The notes: generated by a model not told the origin, from the sequence alone. A stretch of 64,000 bases of DNA from Mycobacterium sp. 1164966.3 (GCF_001665395.1 NZ_LZSG01000021.1:106793-170792); one strand, 5' to 3'; shown: positions 1 through 9,301, numbered from the stretch's first letter. A program made the numbers and translations.

Positions 1-168
1 GAGCACGGCGGATTGCTCGGTCAGCTTCGCTTGATGCTTGTTTGCGTGATGCATGCAGAAGAGCAGCTCAGCTCCGGAAGCCAGCTTCGCACGAACGCGG
101 GCGGCTGCGCCGCAGCGGTCGCAGCGGTCAGCTCTAGTCAGTTCAGGACTGGTCAGAGTTGCGTTCAT
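1..168 (-). CDS. DUF7455-type small zinc-binding-like protein (3' end outside window)
   Basis: The minus strand encodes an open frame starting at ATG 168 (MNATLTSPELTRADRC...) that runs off the window edge after 56 codons. It has a paired CDRCG motif and a CMHHANKHEAKL segment, the pattern of the short actinobacterial DUF7455 proteins, which probably bind a metal through Cys/His. A GGAG-like ribosome site lies about 7 nt upstream of the ATG. The function of this family is unknown to me. A longer open frame on the other strand (from about 13) is treated as its shadow because the minus-strand peptide matches a conserved family. Confidence 0.75.
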   Translation of the reverse strand, partial: MNATLTSPELTRADRCDRCGAAARVRAKLASGAELLFCMHHANKHQAKLTEQSAVL

Positions 169-295
169 GGCGTCTCCGTTTCTGGCGTGTCTTCAACTGT
201 GTCAGACGTTTGGGGTTTTCGCCTTGTTCCCCGACCGTTATCAGGTGTGTCGTTTCTCACGGATTCCCGCTCGTCAGTCAGGCAAGCTAACTTCT

Positions 296-649
296 ATGCC
301 GTCAGCGCGTGTACTGGTGCACCTGTGCCCGGCCGAGAAGTGGTCGCGAGTCGGCAGCTGCGGCGAAATCCGGCCCGACGCGGGCGCCCCGTTCGTGCAC
401 CTGTCGACTCCGGGTCAGGTGCATCTGCCGGCCAATCGGCTGTACCGCGGCCGCAGCGATCTGCTGCTGCTCTACATCGATCCGGCGGCGCTCGACGCCC
501 CGGTGCGCTGGGAGCCGGGGGTGCCGACGGATCCGCAGTCGATGCTGTTCCCGCATCTGTACGGCGCGCTGCCCGCGAGCGCTGTGATCGAGGTCACTGC
601 CTATTCACCGGCGCCTGACGGCAGCTTCCCGCCGCTGGGCGACACGTAG
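296..649 (+). CDS. DUF952 family protein (Rv2705c-like)
   Basis: A 117-residue protein starting MPSARVLVHLCPAEKW. It has the DUF952 pattern: a conserved FVHLST segment near residue 38, an LLLLYID strand near residue 60, and an LFPHLYG stretch near residue 88 followed by a hydrophobic strand. The open frame extends upstream to 53, but homology starts only at ATG 296, so that start is preferred; no strong ribosome site is visible. Its 3' end overlaps the 3' end of the convergent ridA-like gene by 49 nt. Position next to ridA and sigA matches M. tuberculosis Rv2705c. Molecular function is unknown. Confidence 0.8.
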   Translation: MPSARVLVHLCPAEKWSRVGSCGEIRPDAGAPFVHLSTPGQVHLPANRLYRGRSDLLLLYIDPAALDAPVRWEPGVPTDPQSMLFPHLYGALPASAVIEVTAYSPAPDGSFPPLGDT

Positions 650-1005
650 GCGTCGGCTTCGATTTCCACCAGCAGGCCGGGTTCGATGAGCGCGGAAACC
701 TCGACCATGGTGGCTACCGGACGTATCTGCCCGAAAACGTCTGCGTGTACTTGCGCGACTGCGCGCCAGTGAGCGATGTCGGTCACATAGATGCGGGTCC
801 GGACCACATCGGTCAAGCCCGCCCCGGTCTGCGCGAGCGCAACCTCGATGCGGCGCAGAGCGTCTCGGGTCTGCGCGGCGAGATCGTCGCCGCTGCCGGT
901 GGTTCCGGCCACCGCCACGTACGGGCCAACCCGCACCGCGCGCGAATAACCCACGATCGATTCGAAATCGGATCCTGACGAGACGTTTTGTCGACCTGCT
1001 GGCAT
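601..1005 (-). CDS. RidA/YjgF family protein (Rv2704-like)
   Basis: A 134-residue RidA/YER057c/UK114 fold protein. Visible family features are VGPYVAVAGTTG near residue 26, TRDALRRIEVALAQTGAGLTDVVRTRIYVTD in the middle, and a C-terminal VEVSALIEPGLLVEIEADAY that carries the usual substrate-pocket glutamate region. RidA proteins hydrolyse reactive enamine/imine intermediates from PLP enzymes in the cytoplasm. The typical RidA arginine is present in the VRTRIYV segment. The start ATG at 1005 gives the expected family length. In M. tuberculosis the gene lies directly beside sigA; here about 4 kb of other genes separate them. Confidence 0.88.
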   Translation of the reverse strand: MPAGRQNVSSGSDFESIVGYSRAVRVGPYVAVAGTTGSGDDLAAQTRDALRRIEVALAQTGAGLTDVVRTRIYVTDIAHWRAVAQVHADVFGQIRPVATMVEVSALIEPGLLVEIEADAYVSPSGGKLPSGAGE

Positions 1006-1372
1006 GTGGTGACACTACGTCCGCGCTGCCGTTGGCGCATTAGGAATTTCGGCGCGGCATTGGGGTCCGGGCCACCGCGCTGATGCATCGTTGAGCGTCC
1101 GAAGAAAATTGTTGTGCCGCAACAGAATTAGTGGTGAAAGCACAGAGCGTGCCGTTACGGACCCTCGCCACAACAGCTTTGACCTCGTTTGAATTGTCAA
1201 ACCTGGATCCGTCGAGCCTTTACACGATTTCCGCTGCGATCGCATCATCGACGCGGTCACCGAACGGCATCCCCTCGGTATCAGTTTGCACAACCACGTA
1301 GGTGGACAGCGGTGTGTGGGCCACCATCAACGGAGCAATGCGAGCGTGTCAAACCACAGAGGTGATTGCCTG
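1006..1372. other. Intergenic region, divergent promoters expected
   Basis: About 370 bases between the divergent ridA-like gene and the secreted phosphoesterase. I see no convincing coding frame, RNA gene or strong hairpin. A ribosome-binding sequence (AGAGGTGAT) just before 1373 belongs to the phosphoesterase. Promoters for both flanking genes should lie here, but no clear -35/-10 pair stands out. Confidence 0.5.
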
Positions 1373-2983
1373 ATGTCTTGTCGCTCATGGCGTGTGGTTG
1401 GTGCGCTCGCGGGGGTCGCCCTGCTGATCTTCTCCATGGACACCGGGCCCGCGGCAGCCGTCGACCCCTTTGAGGTTCAGAGCCCGAATCTGTTGGTCAA
1501 CCCGGGCGCCGAGCTGGGCGACCCGTCGTTGTCTGGATACAGTTCGGTGTCCATCCCGGGCTGGAGCGTGACCGGCACACCGACCGTGATCAAGTACGGC
1601 ACCCAGCGCCGCCTGCCATGGCCCCTCGCGTCGCCCGGGCCGACTCTGCCTGCCGCCTTGGGATTTCCGCGCGCTCAGAACGGGCCCCCGGACGGCGCAG
1701 TACAGTTCTTCGGCGGTGGCAACGTGGCCACATCCACGCTGACGCAAACCGTCGACCTGCGCGGCCTGCCCGCCAACGGCGCAGTGTCCTACCGGCTAAG
1801 CGGATGGCTCGGAGGCTTCTTGGAAGATCCCTCCGCGGCGACTGTCACGGTCACTTTCCTGGACGCGAATCAAGCGCCGGTGGGCACCGGCAAGATCGGG
1901 CCGGTCACTGTATTTGACCGCCGATTGAGGACTGTGCTCCTCGAACGTCAAACCACCGGGACGATTCCCGTGGGCACCCAAAGCGCGCGTGTCGTCGTGA
2001 CCCTCAAAGACTGCAACCCGGTATTCGGCAGCTACAACAACGCCTACGCCGACAACCTCTCATTTACCGTGGGTGCTCCGCTGCCCGCCCCGCCGCCCCC
2101 GACACCGCCCTTGTCCAAAGTCGGTCCGCTCGACCACGTGTTCATGATCTATCTCGAGAACCATGGCGTGAAAGACATCCGCGGCAGCCGCAATGCGCCA
2201 TACATCAACGGCCTCATCGACAACTACGGATACGGGGCGAACTACTACGCCCAAACCCACCCCAGCATTCCGAACTACTACCCGATCCTCGGCGGGTCGG
2301 ACTTCGGCTTCAACTACAACTGCGAACTGGACTGCTTCGACGAACCCAACCTGGTCGACAACATCGAGCGAGCGGGCAAGGGCTGGGCCAGCTACGAGCA
2401 GTCCATGCCCTCCCCCTGTTTCACGCAGTCCTCGGGTCCCTACAGCCCCGGCGAACTACCATTTCTCGCCTTCCACGACATCGTCTCGAATCCCGCTCGC
2501 TGCCAGCAACATGTGTTGCCGCTGGAGCGGATGGCCACGGACCTCGCGTCGCCCGCCACCACCCCGAACTACGTGTGGTGGGCTGCGGACGAGGACCACA
2601 ACATGGAGGGCCCCATCAACCTCCAATTCATCATCAGCCTGCTCACGGATCATCAATACAACATCAAGTCCGGCGACAAGTTTCTCGCCGAGACATTGCC
2701 GATCATCATGAATTCGCCTGCGTTCCAGACGCAGCGCAGCGCCATCTTCATCACGTGGGACGAGGACTACAACAACATTTCACTCGGCATCGGCAACGAA
2801 GGCAATCATGTTCCCATGATTGTCATCCCGTCACCGAACTCCGGCATGCGCCAAGGCCACTTCCTGGCAGGCCACTACAACAACCATTACAGCCTGCTGC
2901 GGACCATCGAAGACTCGCTCCAACTTCCCCGGCTCACCAACAACGACCGATTCGCCACGGCGATGAACGACTATTGGCCATAG
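1373..2983 (+). CDS. Secreted phosphoesterase (PF04185-like) with N-terminal beta-domain
   Basis: A 536-residue exported protein. Residues 1-31 form a signal peptide with a hydrophobic core and an AAA cleavage region. Residues about 35-235 look like a galactose-binding-like beta-sandwich (NLLVNPGAELGDPS, IPGWSVTG). A Pro-rich linker (PAPPPPTPP) leads into a phosphoesterase/acid phosphatase domain from about 250, with YLENHG, THPSIPNYYPILGG, WDEDYNN and GNHVPMIVI, the usual metal-site segments of the PF04185 family (phospholipase C/AcpA-like). The ATG at 1373 is chosen over the upstream 1286 because it starts the signal peptide and has a ribosome site. Substrate is not predictable. The gene is absent from this position in M. 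tuberculosis. Confidence 0.83.
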   Translation: MSCRSWRVVGALAGVALLIFSMDTGPAAAVDPFEVQSPNLLVNPGAELGDPSLSGYSSVSIPGWSVTGTPTVIKYGTQRRLPWPLASPGPTLPAALGFPRAQNGPPDGAVQFFGGGNVATSTLTQTVDLRGLPANGAVSYRLSGWLGGFLEDPSAATVTVTFLDANQAPVGTGKIGPVTVFDRRLRTVLLERQTTGTIPVGTQSARVVVTLKDCNPVFGSYNNAYADNLSFTVGAPLPAPPPPTPPLSKVGPLDHVFMIYLENHGVKDIRGSRNAPYINGLIDNYGYGANYYAQTHPSIPNYYPILGGSDFGFNYNCELDCFDEPNLVDNIERAGKGWASYEQSMPSPCFTQSSGPYSPGELPFLAFHDIVSNPARCQQHVLPLERMATDLASPATTPNYVWWAADEDHNMEGPINLQFIISLLTDHQYNIKSGDKFLAETLPIIMNSPAFQTQRSAIFITWDEDYNNISLGIGNEGNHVPMIVIPSPNSGMRQGHFLAGHYNNHYSLLRTIEDSLQLPRLTNNDRFATAMNDYWP

Positions 2984-3052
2984 CGTGAGCCTTCTTCCGG
3001 GAGCCATCCAGGCGTAGCGTTGCCGATGTTCTCAACGAACAGGAGAACTGCT

Positions 3053-3253
3053 ATGGCAGCCAAATTTGAGATCAGCAAGGACAAATCCGGGAAGTTTCGA
3101 TTCCACCTGAAAGCGGCCAACGGCGAGATCATCGCCGCCAGCCAGGGCTACGAGACCAAGGCGAGTGCCGAGAAGGGCATTGAGTCCGTGAAGGCAAGTG
3201 CTTCCGTCGCCAACGTCGTAGACCTGACCCAGCCGCAGCCGGCGCACAACTAG
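3053..3253 (+). CDS. YegP-like DUF1508 protein
   Basis: A 66-residue protein, MAAKFEISKDKSGKFRFHLKA..., with the signature of a single DUF1508 repeat: FRFHLKAANGEIIAASQGYETKASAEKGIESVK. The family is small, cytoplasmic and of unknown function; most members carry one or two such units. The ATG at 3053 is preceded by AGGAGAA six bases upstream, which decides the start over an in-frame ATG at 3020. It lies 70 nt downstream of the phosphoesterase gene. A truncated relative of the same family is found at 49060-49203. Confidence 0.85.
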   Translation: MAAKFEISKDKSGKFRFHLKAANGEIIAASQGYETKASAEKGIESVKASASVANVVDLTQPQPAHN

Positions 3254-3329
3254 CGCCGTCTCTAATTCGCCGACGCGCGAAGCGAATTCGCTTCGCGTGA
3301 TGGTTGAATGCGCGCTGCTGCGCCAGAGG

Positions 3330-4106
3330 CTAAGTGCCAAGGCCTCCTTCTGGAGAAGGTGGAGACGCGACGGCAGTCCCCGGTGCGCCAGGACCTCCGC
3401 CAAGACGACTGGCCGCAAAGGCCGCACCCTGGTCAATTATTGGCGCGTTGGTCGAATACGCCTTATGTACGTCGAAACTTCCCCCGTCGGAACAGATCGG
3501 GTCCGCGGGAGCGCATACCTGGATGGTCTTGGCCTGATAGAGCGGCCCGATAACGACCGGCGGCGCGCCGAAGAGGTTCATCATCTTGTCGCTTGGCAGT
3601 GCGTAGAGCACCACGGAGGAGACGTGGTTGGCCACCTCGGGGTCCATCGGTTTGGGTACGCTCGCCGGATCGATCCCAGCCGGTACGGCAGGCGAGGTGA
3701 CGAAGCCCATCACGGCCGCGCCCGACGAATAACCGCCGAGCACCAACTTGGTGTTGGGGCAGTCGTGCGCCATCGAAACAACATGCGCGCCCGCGTCTCT
3801 GACGCCGTCCATGCCCGCACTCTTAAAGTCATAGGTAGCGGGGTAGTCGACCGGATACACGTCAAGCGATTTTGCGCCAAGCCGCGGGCGCAGGGAGTCA
3901 ATGAATGCCTGTCCGGTCGGGCCGACGCCAGGCGGGTCGTCGGTGCCGCGCGCGAACACCACCTGAACGTCCGGACAAGGATCGGCCGAGGCGTTAGGGA
4001 TTGCCGATGCGAGGACCGAAGCGTTGACCCCCAACACCGCGACCACCGCAGGAGCAAGCAAACGAGAGACGTGACGTGCAGCGCTGCTGAGAAGGTGTCC
4101 ATGCAT
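3330..4106 (-). CDS. Secreted cutinase family serine esterase
   Basis: A 258-residue exported alpha/beta hydrolase of the cutinase family (Culp type in mycobacteria). The signal peptide ends near residue 41 (ASA/DPCPD). The mature start DPCPDVQVVFARGTDDPPGVG is the family hallmark. The nucleophile elbow GYSSG places the catalytic Ser near residue 127; the Asp lies in CAPADPICSDGG and the His in FDVHKAY. Four cysteines fit the two conserved disulfides. Such enzymes hydrolyse ester lipids at the cell surface. The C-terminal GGPGAPGTAVASPPSPEGG tail is low-complexity. The opposite-strand open frame here is a shadow. Confidence 0.92.
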   Translation of the reverse strand: MHGHLLSSAARHVSRLLAPAVVAVLGVNASVLASAIPNASADPCPDVQVVFARGTDDPPGVGPTGQAFIDSLRPRLGAKSLDVYPVDYPATYDFKSAGMDGVRDAGAHVVSMAHDCPNTKLVLGGYSSGAAVMGFVTSPAVPAGIDPASVPKPMDPEVANHVSSVVLYALPSDKMMNLFGAPPVVIGPLYQAKTIQVCAPADPICSDGGSFDVHKAYSTNAPIIDQGAAFAASRLGGGPGAPGTAVASPPSPEGGLGT

Positions 4107-4497
4107 GTGATCACTAAAGCACGACTTTCTGGCAATGGGACGATGTTCGGTGTGGCAGTTTGCGGGATGTCCGCTCCTTCAGCGGTTGCTCGCTTCACCA
4201 AGCGGTAGCGGCCGAAAGGTGCGCCGTCCACGTCAGCCGATGTCGTTTACTCCCTTTCGAGCTACTGCTCGACAGCGAAGGTATGCAGATGGCCATAAAA
4301 ATCGCCAACCGCACTCGAGGCTGTTCGGTTTCGCGCACCTACTGGAAGTCCGGCCGACTGCTCGTCCGCTACGGCGCCGATCACGAATATCTCGCCGAGA
4401 ATCTTTCAATAATCCCGTAGCACCCGGCGCATTGTCTGCCGCAACGACTGGCCTCGGAGCATGATGGAGCACGAGAGAAAGGACTCTCAGTTGGCTC
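4107..4497. other. Intergenic region without a convincing gene
   Basis: About 390 bases between the cutinase start and the next plus-strand gene. A short frame (4283-4420, MQMAIKIANRTRGCSV...) exists but has no good ribosome site and no recognisable motif. The cutinase promoter should lie at the left edge. Confidence 0.4.
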
Positions 4498-4935
4498 TTG
4501 CTAGAAGAACTGCTGCTGTGTGCCTCTCTTGCTTTCATCGCTATGGGAGTTGGCACCGCCGCCTATGTAAAGGGGAACGCTAACCGAACAATTGCGTTCG
4601 CCGTAATTGGTATTGCGTTGGGAGCCATGGTCTTTGGTCTGATGCGGCCGAAGTGGGCGAGGCGCGCCGCTGACTATTCAAGTCGGATCCCCCCAACGGA
4701 TGGCATTGGCATGGCGCTCGCCGTGATTGCTGCTGGGCAACGGCATGAGGAATGGCAACGCGCCGCGCTCGAACGGCGTGAGCGCGTAGCGCGCGGTGCC
4801 GGCGACACCGGCCAAGCCGCAGCGAAGACCGAAACGGCTACCACGAAGGTCAGATGTCTGCAGTGCCAACATGTGCAGTCGGTGCCAGTCAGTCAACCAG
4901 CATTGGTATGCGAGCAATGCAAGGCACAGATTTGA
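4498..4935 (+). CDS. Two-helix membrane protein with C-terminal zinc ribbon
   Basis: A 145-residue protein read from TTG 4498, with AAAGGA about 14 nt upstream. Residues 4-22 and 30-48 are hydrophobic and predict two membrane helices. A charged region with an Ala/Thr-rich linker follows, then a terminal CLQCQH...CEQCKA pair that looks like a small zinc ribbon. The TTG start is preferred because a later ATG (4543) would remove the first helix. I do not recognise a function. The zinc-ribbon/membrane layout recalls the protein at 47579-47935. Confidence 0.6.
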   Translation: MLEELLLCASLAFIAMGVGTAAYVKGNANRTIAFAVIGIALGAMVFGLMRPKWARRAADYSSRIPPTDGIGMALAVIAAGQRHEEWQRAALERRERVARGAGDTGQAAAKTETATTKVRCLQCQHVQSVPVSQPALVCEQCKAQI

Positions 4936-5039
4936 TGCGCGGTGCTGTGCCGACTAATCACAGTTGGCAAACATTGGCCCACACTGTTGGCGCCCGTACG
5001 GTCAAACCTTGCGGCCACGCGCCTCCACGCTGAGTGCCC

Positions 5040-6608
5040 TCAGTCGAGGTAGTCGCGCAAGACCTGAGAACGGCTGGGGTGACGCAACTTTGACATCGTC
5101 TTGGACTCGATCTGGCGGATGCGCTCGCGGGTCACCCCGTAGACCTGTCCGATCTCGTCGAGCGTGCGGGGCTGGCCGTCGGTGAGGCCGAAGCGCAGCC
5201 GCACTACGCCGGCCTCGCGTTCGGACAGCGTCTCGAGCACCGACTGCAGCTGGTCCTGCAGCAACGTGAACGACACGGCGTCGACGGCCACGACGGCTTC
5301 GCTGTCTTCGATGAAGTCGCCGAGCTGGCTGTCGCCCTCGTCGCCGATGGTCTGATCCAGCGAGATCGGCTCGCGCGCGTATTGCTGGATCTCGAGCACC
5401 TTCTCGGGCGTGATGTCCATTTCCTTGGCCAGCTCCTCAGGCGTGGGCTCCCGGCCCAGATCCTGCAGCAGCTCGCGCTGAATGCGGCCGAGCTTGTTGA
5501 TCACCTCGACCATGTGCACCGGGATGCGGATGGTGCGCGCCTGGTCGGCCATGGCGCGGGTGATCGCCTGGCGGATCCACCACGTCGCATAGGTGGAGAA
5601 CTTGTATCCCTTGGTGTAGTCGAACTTTTCGACCGCCCGGATCAGGCCCAGATTGCCTTCCTGAATCAGGTCGAGGAATGCCATGCCGCGCCCGGTATAG
5701 CGCTTGGCCAGCGAGACCACCAACCGCAGATTGGCTTCCAGCAGATGGTTTTTCGCACGGTCGCCGTCGCGACAGATCCACATCATGTCGCGGCGCTGAG
5801 CGGCGGGTAGCTTGTCGCCGCGCTCAGCCATTTCGGCCATCAGCTGCGTGGCGTACAGACCCGCTTCGATCCGTTTCGCGAGCTCGACCTCTTCCTCGGC
5901 GTTGAGCAGCGCCACCTTGCCGATCTGCTTGAGGTAGGCGCGTACCGAGTCCGCGGATGCGGTGAGCTCGGCGTCCTTGCGGGCCTGCCGCAGCGCCTCG
6001 GATTCATCCTCGTCCCAAACGAAATCGCCGGAGGCCTTGTCCTTTTCGCTGGGTTCAGCGATCTCTTCCTCGTCTTCAGCGGCGGCTTCGGCGGGCGCCG
6101 CGACGGCAACGGCCTCGGTCTCCTCGCCCTCGGCGTCGGCTTCGAGATCGACGTCGTCGGCCTCGGCGGCAACTTCCTCGAGATCTTCGAGGTTCAGATC
6201 GGCGGCATCGATATCGAGGTCTTCGTCCGGCTCCACGCCGAGGTCGGCGTCGAGGTCCTCGGTGGCTTCGGCGTCGTCGACAACGGCCAGGGCGTCGGCA
6301 TCCGGGGCGGCGGGGGCCCCTTTGGCTGTCGCCTTGGCACCACGACCGGACGTCCCCTTTGCGTCAGCGCCTTTTGCGCGGCTTTTCTTGGGGGCCTCGG
6401 CGGCCTGCGCGGTGGCGGCGGATTTGGCGGCCTTGGACGCAGTCTTGGTAGCCCGTTTTGCGGGAGCGGCGGTGCCATTGCCGGCCTTCGCCGGCGAACG
6501 CTTGGCAGCTGTCTTGGCCGGAGACCCGTGAGAGCCAGAAGACCCGGACGACTTCGCGGTGCGCTTCACCGGATCGTCAGTTGCTGGGCTCGTCTTGGTC
6601 GCTGCCAC
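5040..6608 (-). CDS. sigA: Primary sigma factor SigA (MysA)
   Basis: The housekeeping sigma-70 factor, 522 residues. A long acidic/Ala-Lys-rich mycobacterial N-terminus precedes the conserved core: [32 protein letters not shown] (region 1.2), region 2 with [11 protein letters not shown] and [13 protein letters not shown], region 3, and region 4 ending in [19 protein letters not shown] plus [17 protein letters not shown]. The GTG at 6608 (VAATKTS...) matches the M. tuberculosis start and has GAAGGGG just upstream, so the ATG at 6632 is rejected. It directs core RNA polymerase to most promoters. It is the strongest anchor for species assignment. Confidence 0.98.
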   Translation of the reverse strand: MAATKTSPATDDPVKRTAKSSGSSGSHGSPAKTAAKRSPAKAGNGTAAPAKRATKTASKAAKSAATAQAAEAPKKSRAKGADAKGTSGRGAKATAKGAPAAPDADALAVVDDAEATEDLDADLGVEPDEDLDIDAADLNLEDLEEVAAEADDVDLEADAEGEETEAVAVAAPAEAAAEDEEEIAEPSEKDKASGDFVWDEDESEALRQARKDAELTASADSVRAYLKQIGKVALLNAEEEVELAKRIEAGLYATQLMAEMAERGDKLPAAQRRDMMWICRDGDRAKNHLLEANLRLVVSLAKRYTGRGMAFLDLIQEGNLGLIRAVEKFDYTKGYKFSTYATWWIRQAITRAMADQARTIRIPVHMVEVINKLGRIQRELLQDLGREPTPEELAKEMDITPEKVLEIQQYAREPISLDQTIGDEGDSQLGDFIEDSEAVVAVDAVSFTLLQDQLQSVLETLSEREAGVVRLRFGLTDGQPRTLDEIGQVYGVTRERIRQIESKTMSKLRHPSRSQVLRDYLD

Positions 6609-6785
6609 ATAGACCCCTTCGGTCGGACTCACTTCCGGTGGATCTGGGCGTGCTTAACCGAAAGTGTCTGCTATGTCGAATGTCGGCGTTGATACCAGCG
6701 TGAATACTCGCGCGTTATCGGTCGGGCGGCCGCCGCTGACCATTGTAACGACAGTGCGCGCCCATACTGCGCCAGCAGGCAAAAT

Positions 6786-7577
6786 TCAATGCGTGACGTC
6801 CGTTGTGGAGGCCATCGCCGCACCGACTATCCCGGCCGTGTTCTGCAGGGCCGCGGGCACGATCGGGGTGCGGTTTTCCAGCAAATGCACCCACTTGTCC
6901 GCCTTACGGCTGATGCCGCCGCCGGCGATGAACAGATCCGGCCACATCGCGTTCTCGATGGCGATCAGCACCTTGGTGACCTCTTTGGCCCATTTTTTGT
7001 AGCTCCAGCCGTGGTTCTCCTTGACCGATGACGCCGCCCGGTGCTCGGCCTCTTTGCCGTCGACCTCGAGATGGCCGAACTCGGTGTTGGGTATCAGCGT
7101 CCCGTTGTGAATGACCGCGGAGCCGATTCCGGTGCCGAACGTGAGCACCACCACCAGCCCGGTGTGGCCTTTTCCCGCTCCGTAACGCTCCTCGGCGAGC
7201 CCGGCCGCGTCCGCATCGTTGAGCACCGTGACGTCCTGGCCGTCCAGTTCGGCACTGATGATGTCGCGCGCGCTGGTCCCGATCCAGGACTTGTGCACGT
7301 TGGCCGCGGTCTGCACGATGCCGTGGGTGACCACGCCGGGGTAGGTCACGCCCAGGGGACCGGTCCACCCGAATGCGTTGACGACCTCGGCGATGGTCTT
7401 GGCGACGGCCGAGGGGGTAGCCGGTTGCGGGGTCAGCAGCTTGATCCGGTCGCCGATCAACTGACCCGTGTCCAGATCGACGATTCCGCCTTTGGTGCCG
7501 CTGCCGCCGACGTCGATGCCGAATCCACGACGTTGCGCGGCGCCGGCTGTTTCGGACAGGGTATCGGTGCTGGTCAT
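6786..7577 (-). CDS. ppgK: Polyphosphate glucokinase
   Basis: A 263-residue ROK-family sugar kinase that phosphorylates glucose with polyphosphate or ATP. Seen are the phosphate-binding FGIDVGGSGTKGG near residue 19, the catalytic VLNDADAAG, and the LTFGTGIGSA glycine loop. An internal KENHGWSYKKWAKEV segment is typical of the polyphosphate-using branch. The ATG at 7577 follows AGGAGAT by six bases, so the much longer open frame upstream is not coding. It lies between sigA (same strand) and the divergent suhB, as in M. tuberculosis (Rv2702). Confidence 0.96.
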   Translation of the reverse strand: MTSTDTLSETAGAAQRRGFGIDVGGSGTKGGIVDLDTGQLIGDRIKLLTPQPATPSAVAKTIAEVVNAFGWTGPLGVTYPGVVTHGIVQTAANVHKSWIGTSARDIISAELDGQDVTVLNDADAAGLAEERYGAGKGHTGLVVVLTFGTGIGSAVIHNGTLIPNTEFGHLEVDGKEAEHRAASSVKENHGWSYKKWAKEVTKVLIAIENAMWPDLFIAGGGISRKADKWVHLLENRTPIVPAALQNTAGIVGAAMASTTDVTH

Positions 7578-7688
7578 CAAATCTCCTCGGCGAGACGAGA
7601 CAGTTGGCTGCCCGCCCACCTTAGCCCTGGGAATTGCCGTGGTTGAGCAGTTGGACGCCGTGCCGGTCAACTGTGATGCGATATAGCG

Positions 7689-8567
7689 GTGACGCCTGCC
7701 GACAACGACCCGGCGCGGCTGCGCTCTGCGGCCGAAACGCTGGCTGCTGAAGCCGCCGCGTTCGTGCGAACCCGCCGTGCGCAGGTATTCGGCGTCGGCG
7801 CCCCCACCGCCGCCGACGGCGACGTGGTGAAGACCAAGAGCACCCCGACCGATCCGGTCACGGTTGTCGACACCGAGAGCGAACGCTTGCTGCGTGATCG
7901 GCTGGCGCAGCTGCGACCCGGTGATCCGATCGTGGGTGAGGAAGGCGGCGGCCACACTGGCCGGACGGTGCCACGCGCCGACACCGTCACCTGGGTGCTG
8001 GATCCCATCGACGGCACGGTGAACTTCGTGTACGGCATCCCGGTGTACGCGGTGTCGGTGGCAGCACAGATCAACGGCGTGTCGGTGGCCGGCGCGGTCG
8101 CCGACGTCGTCGCCGGGCGCGTGTATTCGGCCGCGCGCGGGCAGGGCGCGCAGGTCACCGACGAGCATGGGACGCAACCGTTGCGCTGCACCGCCGTCGA
8201 GGAGTTATCGATGGCGTTGGTAGGCACCGGCTTCGCGTACTCGCTGCGGCGCCGCACCGTCCAGGCGGCGCTGGTGGCGCGGATGCTGTCGATGGTCCGC
8301 GACGTGCGCCGGATCGGCTCGGCGGCGCTGGACTTGTGCATGGTGGCGGCGGGCCGCCTGGATGCCTACTACGAGCACGGGCTGCAGCCGTGGGACTGCG
8401 CGGCGGGCGCGCTGATCGCCGCCGAGGCGGGCGCCCGGGTAGAACTGCCCGACTACAGCTCGCCGGACGGCAGTGCGGGCCTGGTGATGGCGGCAGCGCC
8501 CGGAATCGCCGACGAGCTGTTGGCGGCCCTCAAGCAGTGCAACGGCCTGGAGCCGATCCCCGACTGA
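7689..8567 (+). CDS. suhB: Inositol-1-monophosphatase family protein
   Basis: A 292-residue lithium-sensitive phosphatase-fold enzyme. Metal-binding motifs are visible: GEEGG, the DPIDGTVNFVYG motif A near residue 108, and the C-terminal WDCAAGALIAAEAG motif B. It would dephosphorylate myo-inositol 1-phosphate, feeding phosphatidylinositol, mannosides and mycothiol. The start is GTG 7689, giving the length of M. tuberculosis SuhB (Rv2701c). It is divergent from ppgK with about 110 nt between starts, and its stop lies 3 nt from the stop of the convergent cei gene. Confidence 0.95.
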   Translation: MTPADNDPARLRSAAETLAAEAAAFVRTRRAQVFGVGAPTAADGDVVKTKSTPTDPVTVVDTESERLLRDRLAQLRPGDPIVGEEGGGHTGRTVPRADTVTWVLDPIDGTVNFVYGIPVYAVSVAAQINGVSVAGAVADVVAGRVYSAARGQGAQVTDEHGTQPLRCTAVEELSMALVGTGFAYSLRRRTVQAALVARMLSMVRDVRRIGSAALDLCMVAAGRLDAYYEHGLQPWDCAAGALIAAEAGARVELPDYSSPDGSAGLVMAAAPGIADELLAALKQCNGLEPIPD

Positions 8568-8570
8568 CGC

Positions 8571-9221
8571 TCAGCAGCTGCTGGTGTGGATTTTGGACAG
8601 CAGCGCGGGATCCGCGGCTTCGGTGGCACCCGGGCGCAGGGTGGCGAGGACGGCGTCGATGTTGTCGTCGTGCGCCAGGGCGGTGAATTCGGTACCGAGA
8701 ACCAGATCGACTGAGTCGTCGGCGCGGCCGTCGTGGAACAGTTCGGTGCAGGGCGCCACCAGCCATACTGCGGCCGCCGTGGCCTGCCCGGCGGTGCCGA
8801 AGCGGATCTGGCCCTGACAGTTCAGCCGGGTTCCGGCGTAGACCGGGTCGTTGGCGGCGGACGGCTGGGCGAAGCCCAGATCCCGTAGCGCGCCGGAGAC
8901 GTCGGCGGCCTGACCGCCGCGACCGCTGGCATTGAGGACGCGGACCTTGGTTTCGCTGAGTTTGGCCGGCGCGACGTCCGTCATCTCCGACCGCGACACC
9001 GGTTCACCCACTTTGACCGTCGTCGACTCGGTCGTCTGCGGAGGCGGGTTACAAGCCGTAGCCTCGCGGACCTTCGCCGGCCGCGTCAGCGCAACGGTCC
9101 AGATGATGCCGGTCATGATCGTCAGCAGGATCACCACGATGATGGCGGGCCGGGGGTTGCGTCGCCGAAAGGGCCGGCCGTGCTTGTCGAAAGCGGTACC
9201 TTCGGTGATTTGTGCGACCAC
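8571..9221 (-). CDS. cei: Cell envelope integrity protein Cei, LytR C-terminal-like
   Basis: A 216-residue membrane-anchored protein, the orthologue of Rv2700 (Cei) by length, position and sequence. A cytoplasmic N-terminus (GRPFRRRNPRP) precedes one membrane helix (AIIVVILLTIMTGIIWTVAL, residues about 26-45). The outside part carries an ETKVRVLNASGRGGQAADVSGALRDLGF motif typical of LytR C-terminal domains. Two cysteine pairs may form disulfides. Loss of Cei in M. tuberculosis weakens the envelope (established knowledge). Its promoter region is shared with the divergent DUF4193 gene and contains a CRP-type palindrome. Confidence 0.93.
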   Translation of the reverse strand: MVAQITEGTAFDKHGRPFRRRNPRPAIIVVILLTIMTGIIWTVALTRPAKVREATACNPPPQTTESTTVKVGEPVSRSEMTDVAPAKLSETKVRVLNASGRGGQAADVSGALRDLGFAQPSAANDPVYAGTRLNCQGQIRFGTAGQATAAAVWLVAPCTELFHDGRADDSVDLVLGTEFTALAHDDNIDAVLATLRPGATEAADPALLSKIHTSSC

Positions 9222-9285
9222 AGGTGCACTCTAGTCGGACGCTAAACGCACTGTTTAAGGGCGAACTCAAGAGTCAATACAGGGG

Positions 9286-9301
9286 TGTGACGTAAATCAC
9301 A
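9286..9301. promoter_or_regulatory. CRP/Cmr-type operator between cei and the DUF4193 gene
   Basis: The sequence TGTGACGTAAATCACA is a perfect TGTGA-N6-TCACA palindrome, the consensus bound by cAMP receptor proteins including M. tuberculosis Rv3676. It sits 65 nt upstream of the cei start and 134 nt upstream of the DUF4193 start, so it can serve either gene. I recall the Rv2699c-Rv2700 intergenic region being listed among predicted Rv3676 targets, which agrees. Confidence 0.8.

Noticed and set aside
3297..4208. A 303-codon plus-strand frame
   Set aside because: It lies opposite the cutinase gene, whose signal peptide and catalytic motifs are unmistakable.
7578..8177. N-terminal extension of ppgK
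   Set aside because: The extra 200 codons are antisense to suhB; the ribosome site and family start are at 7577.
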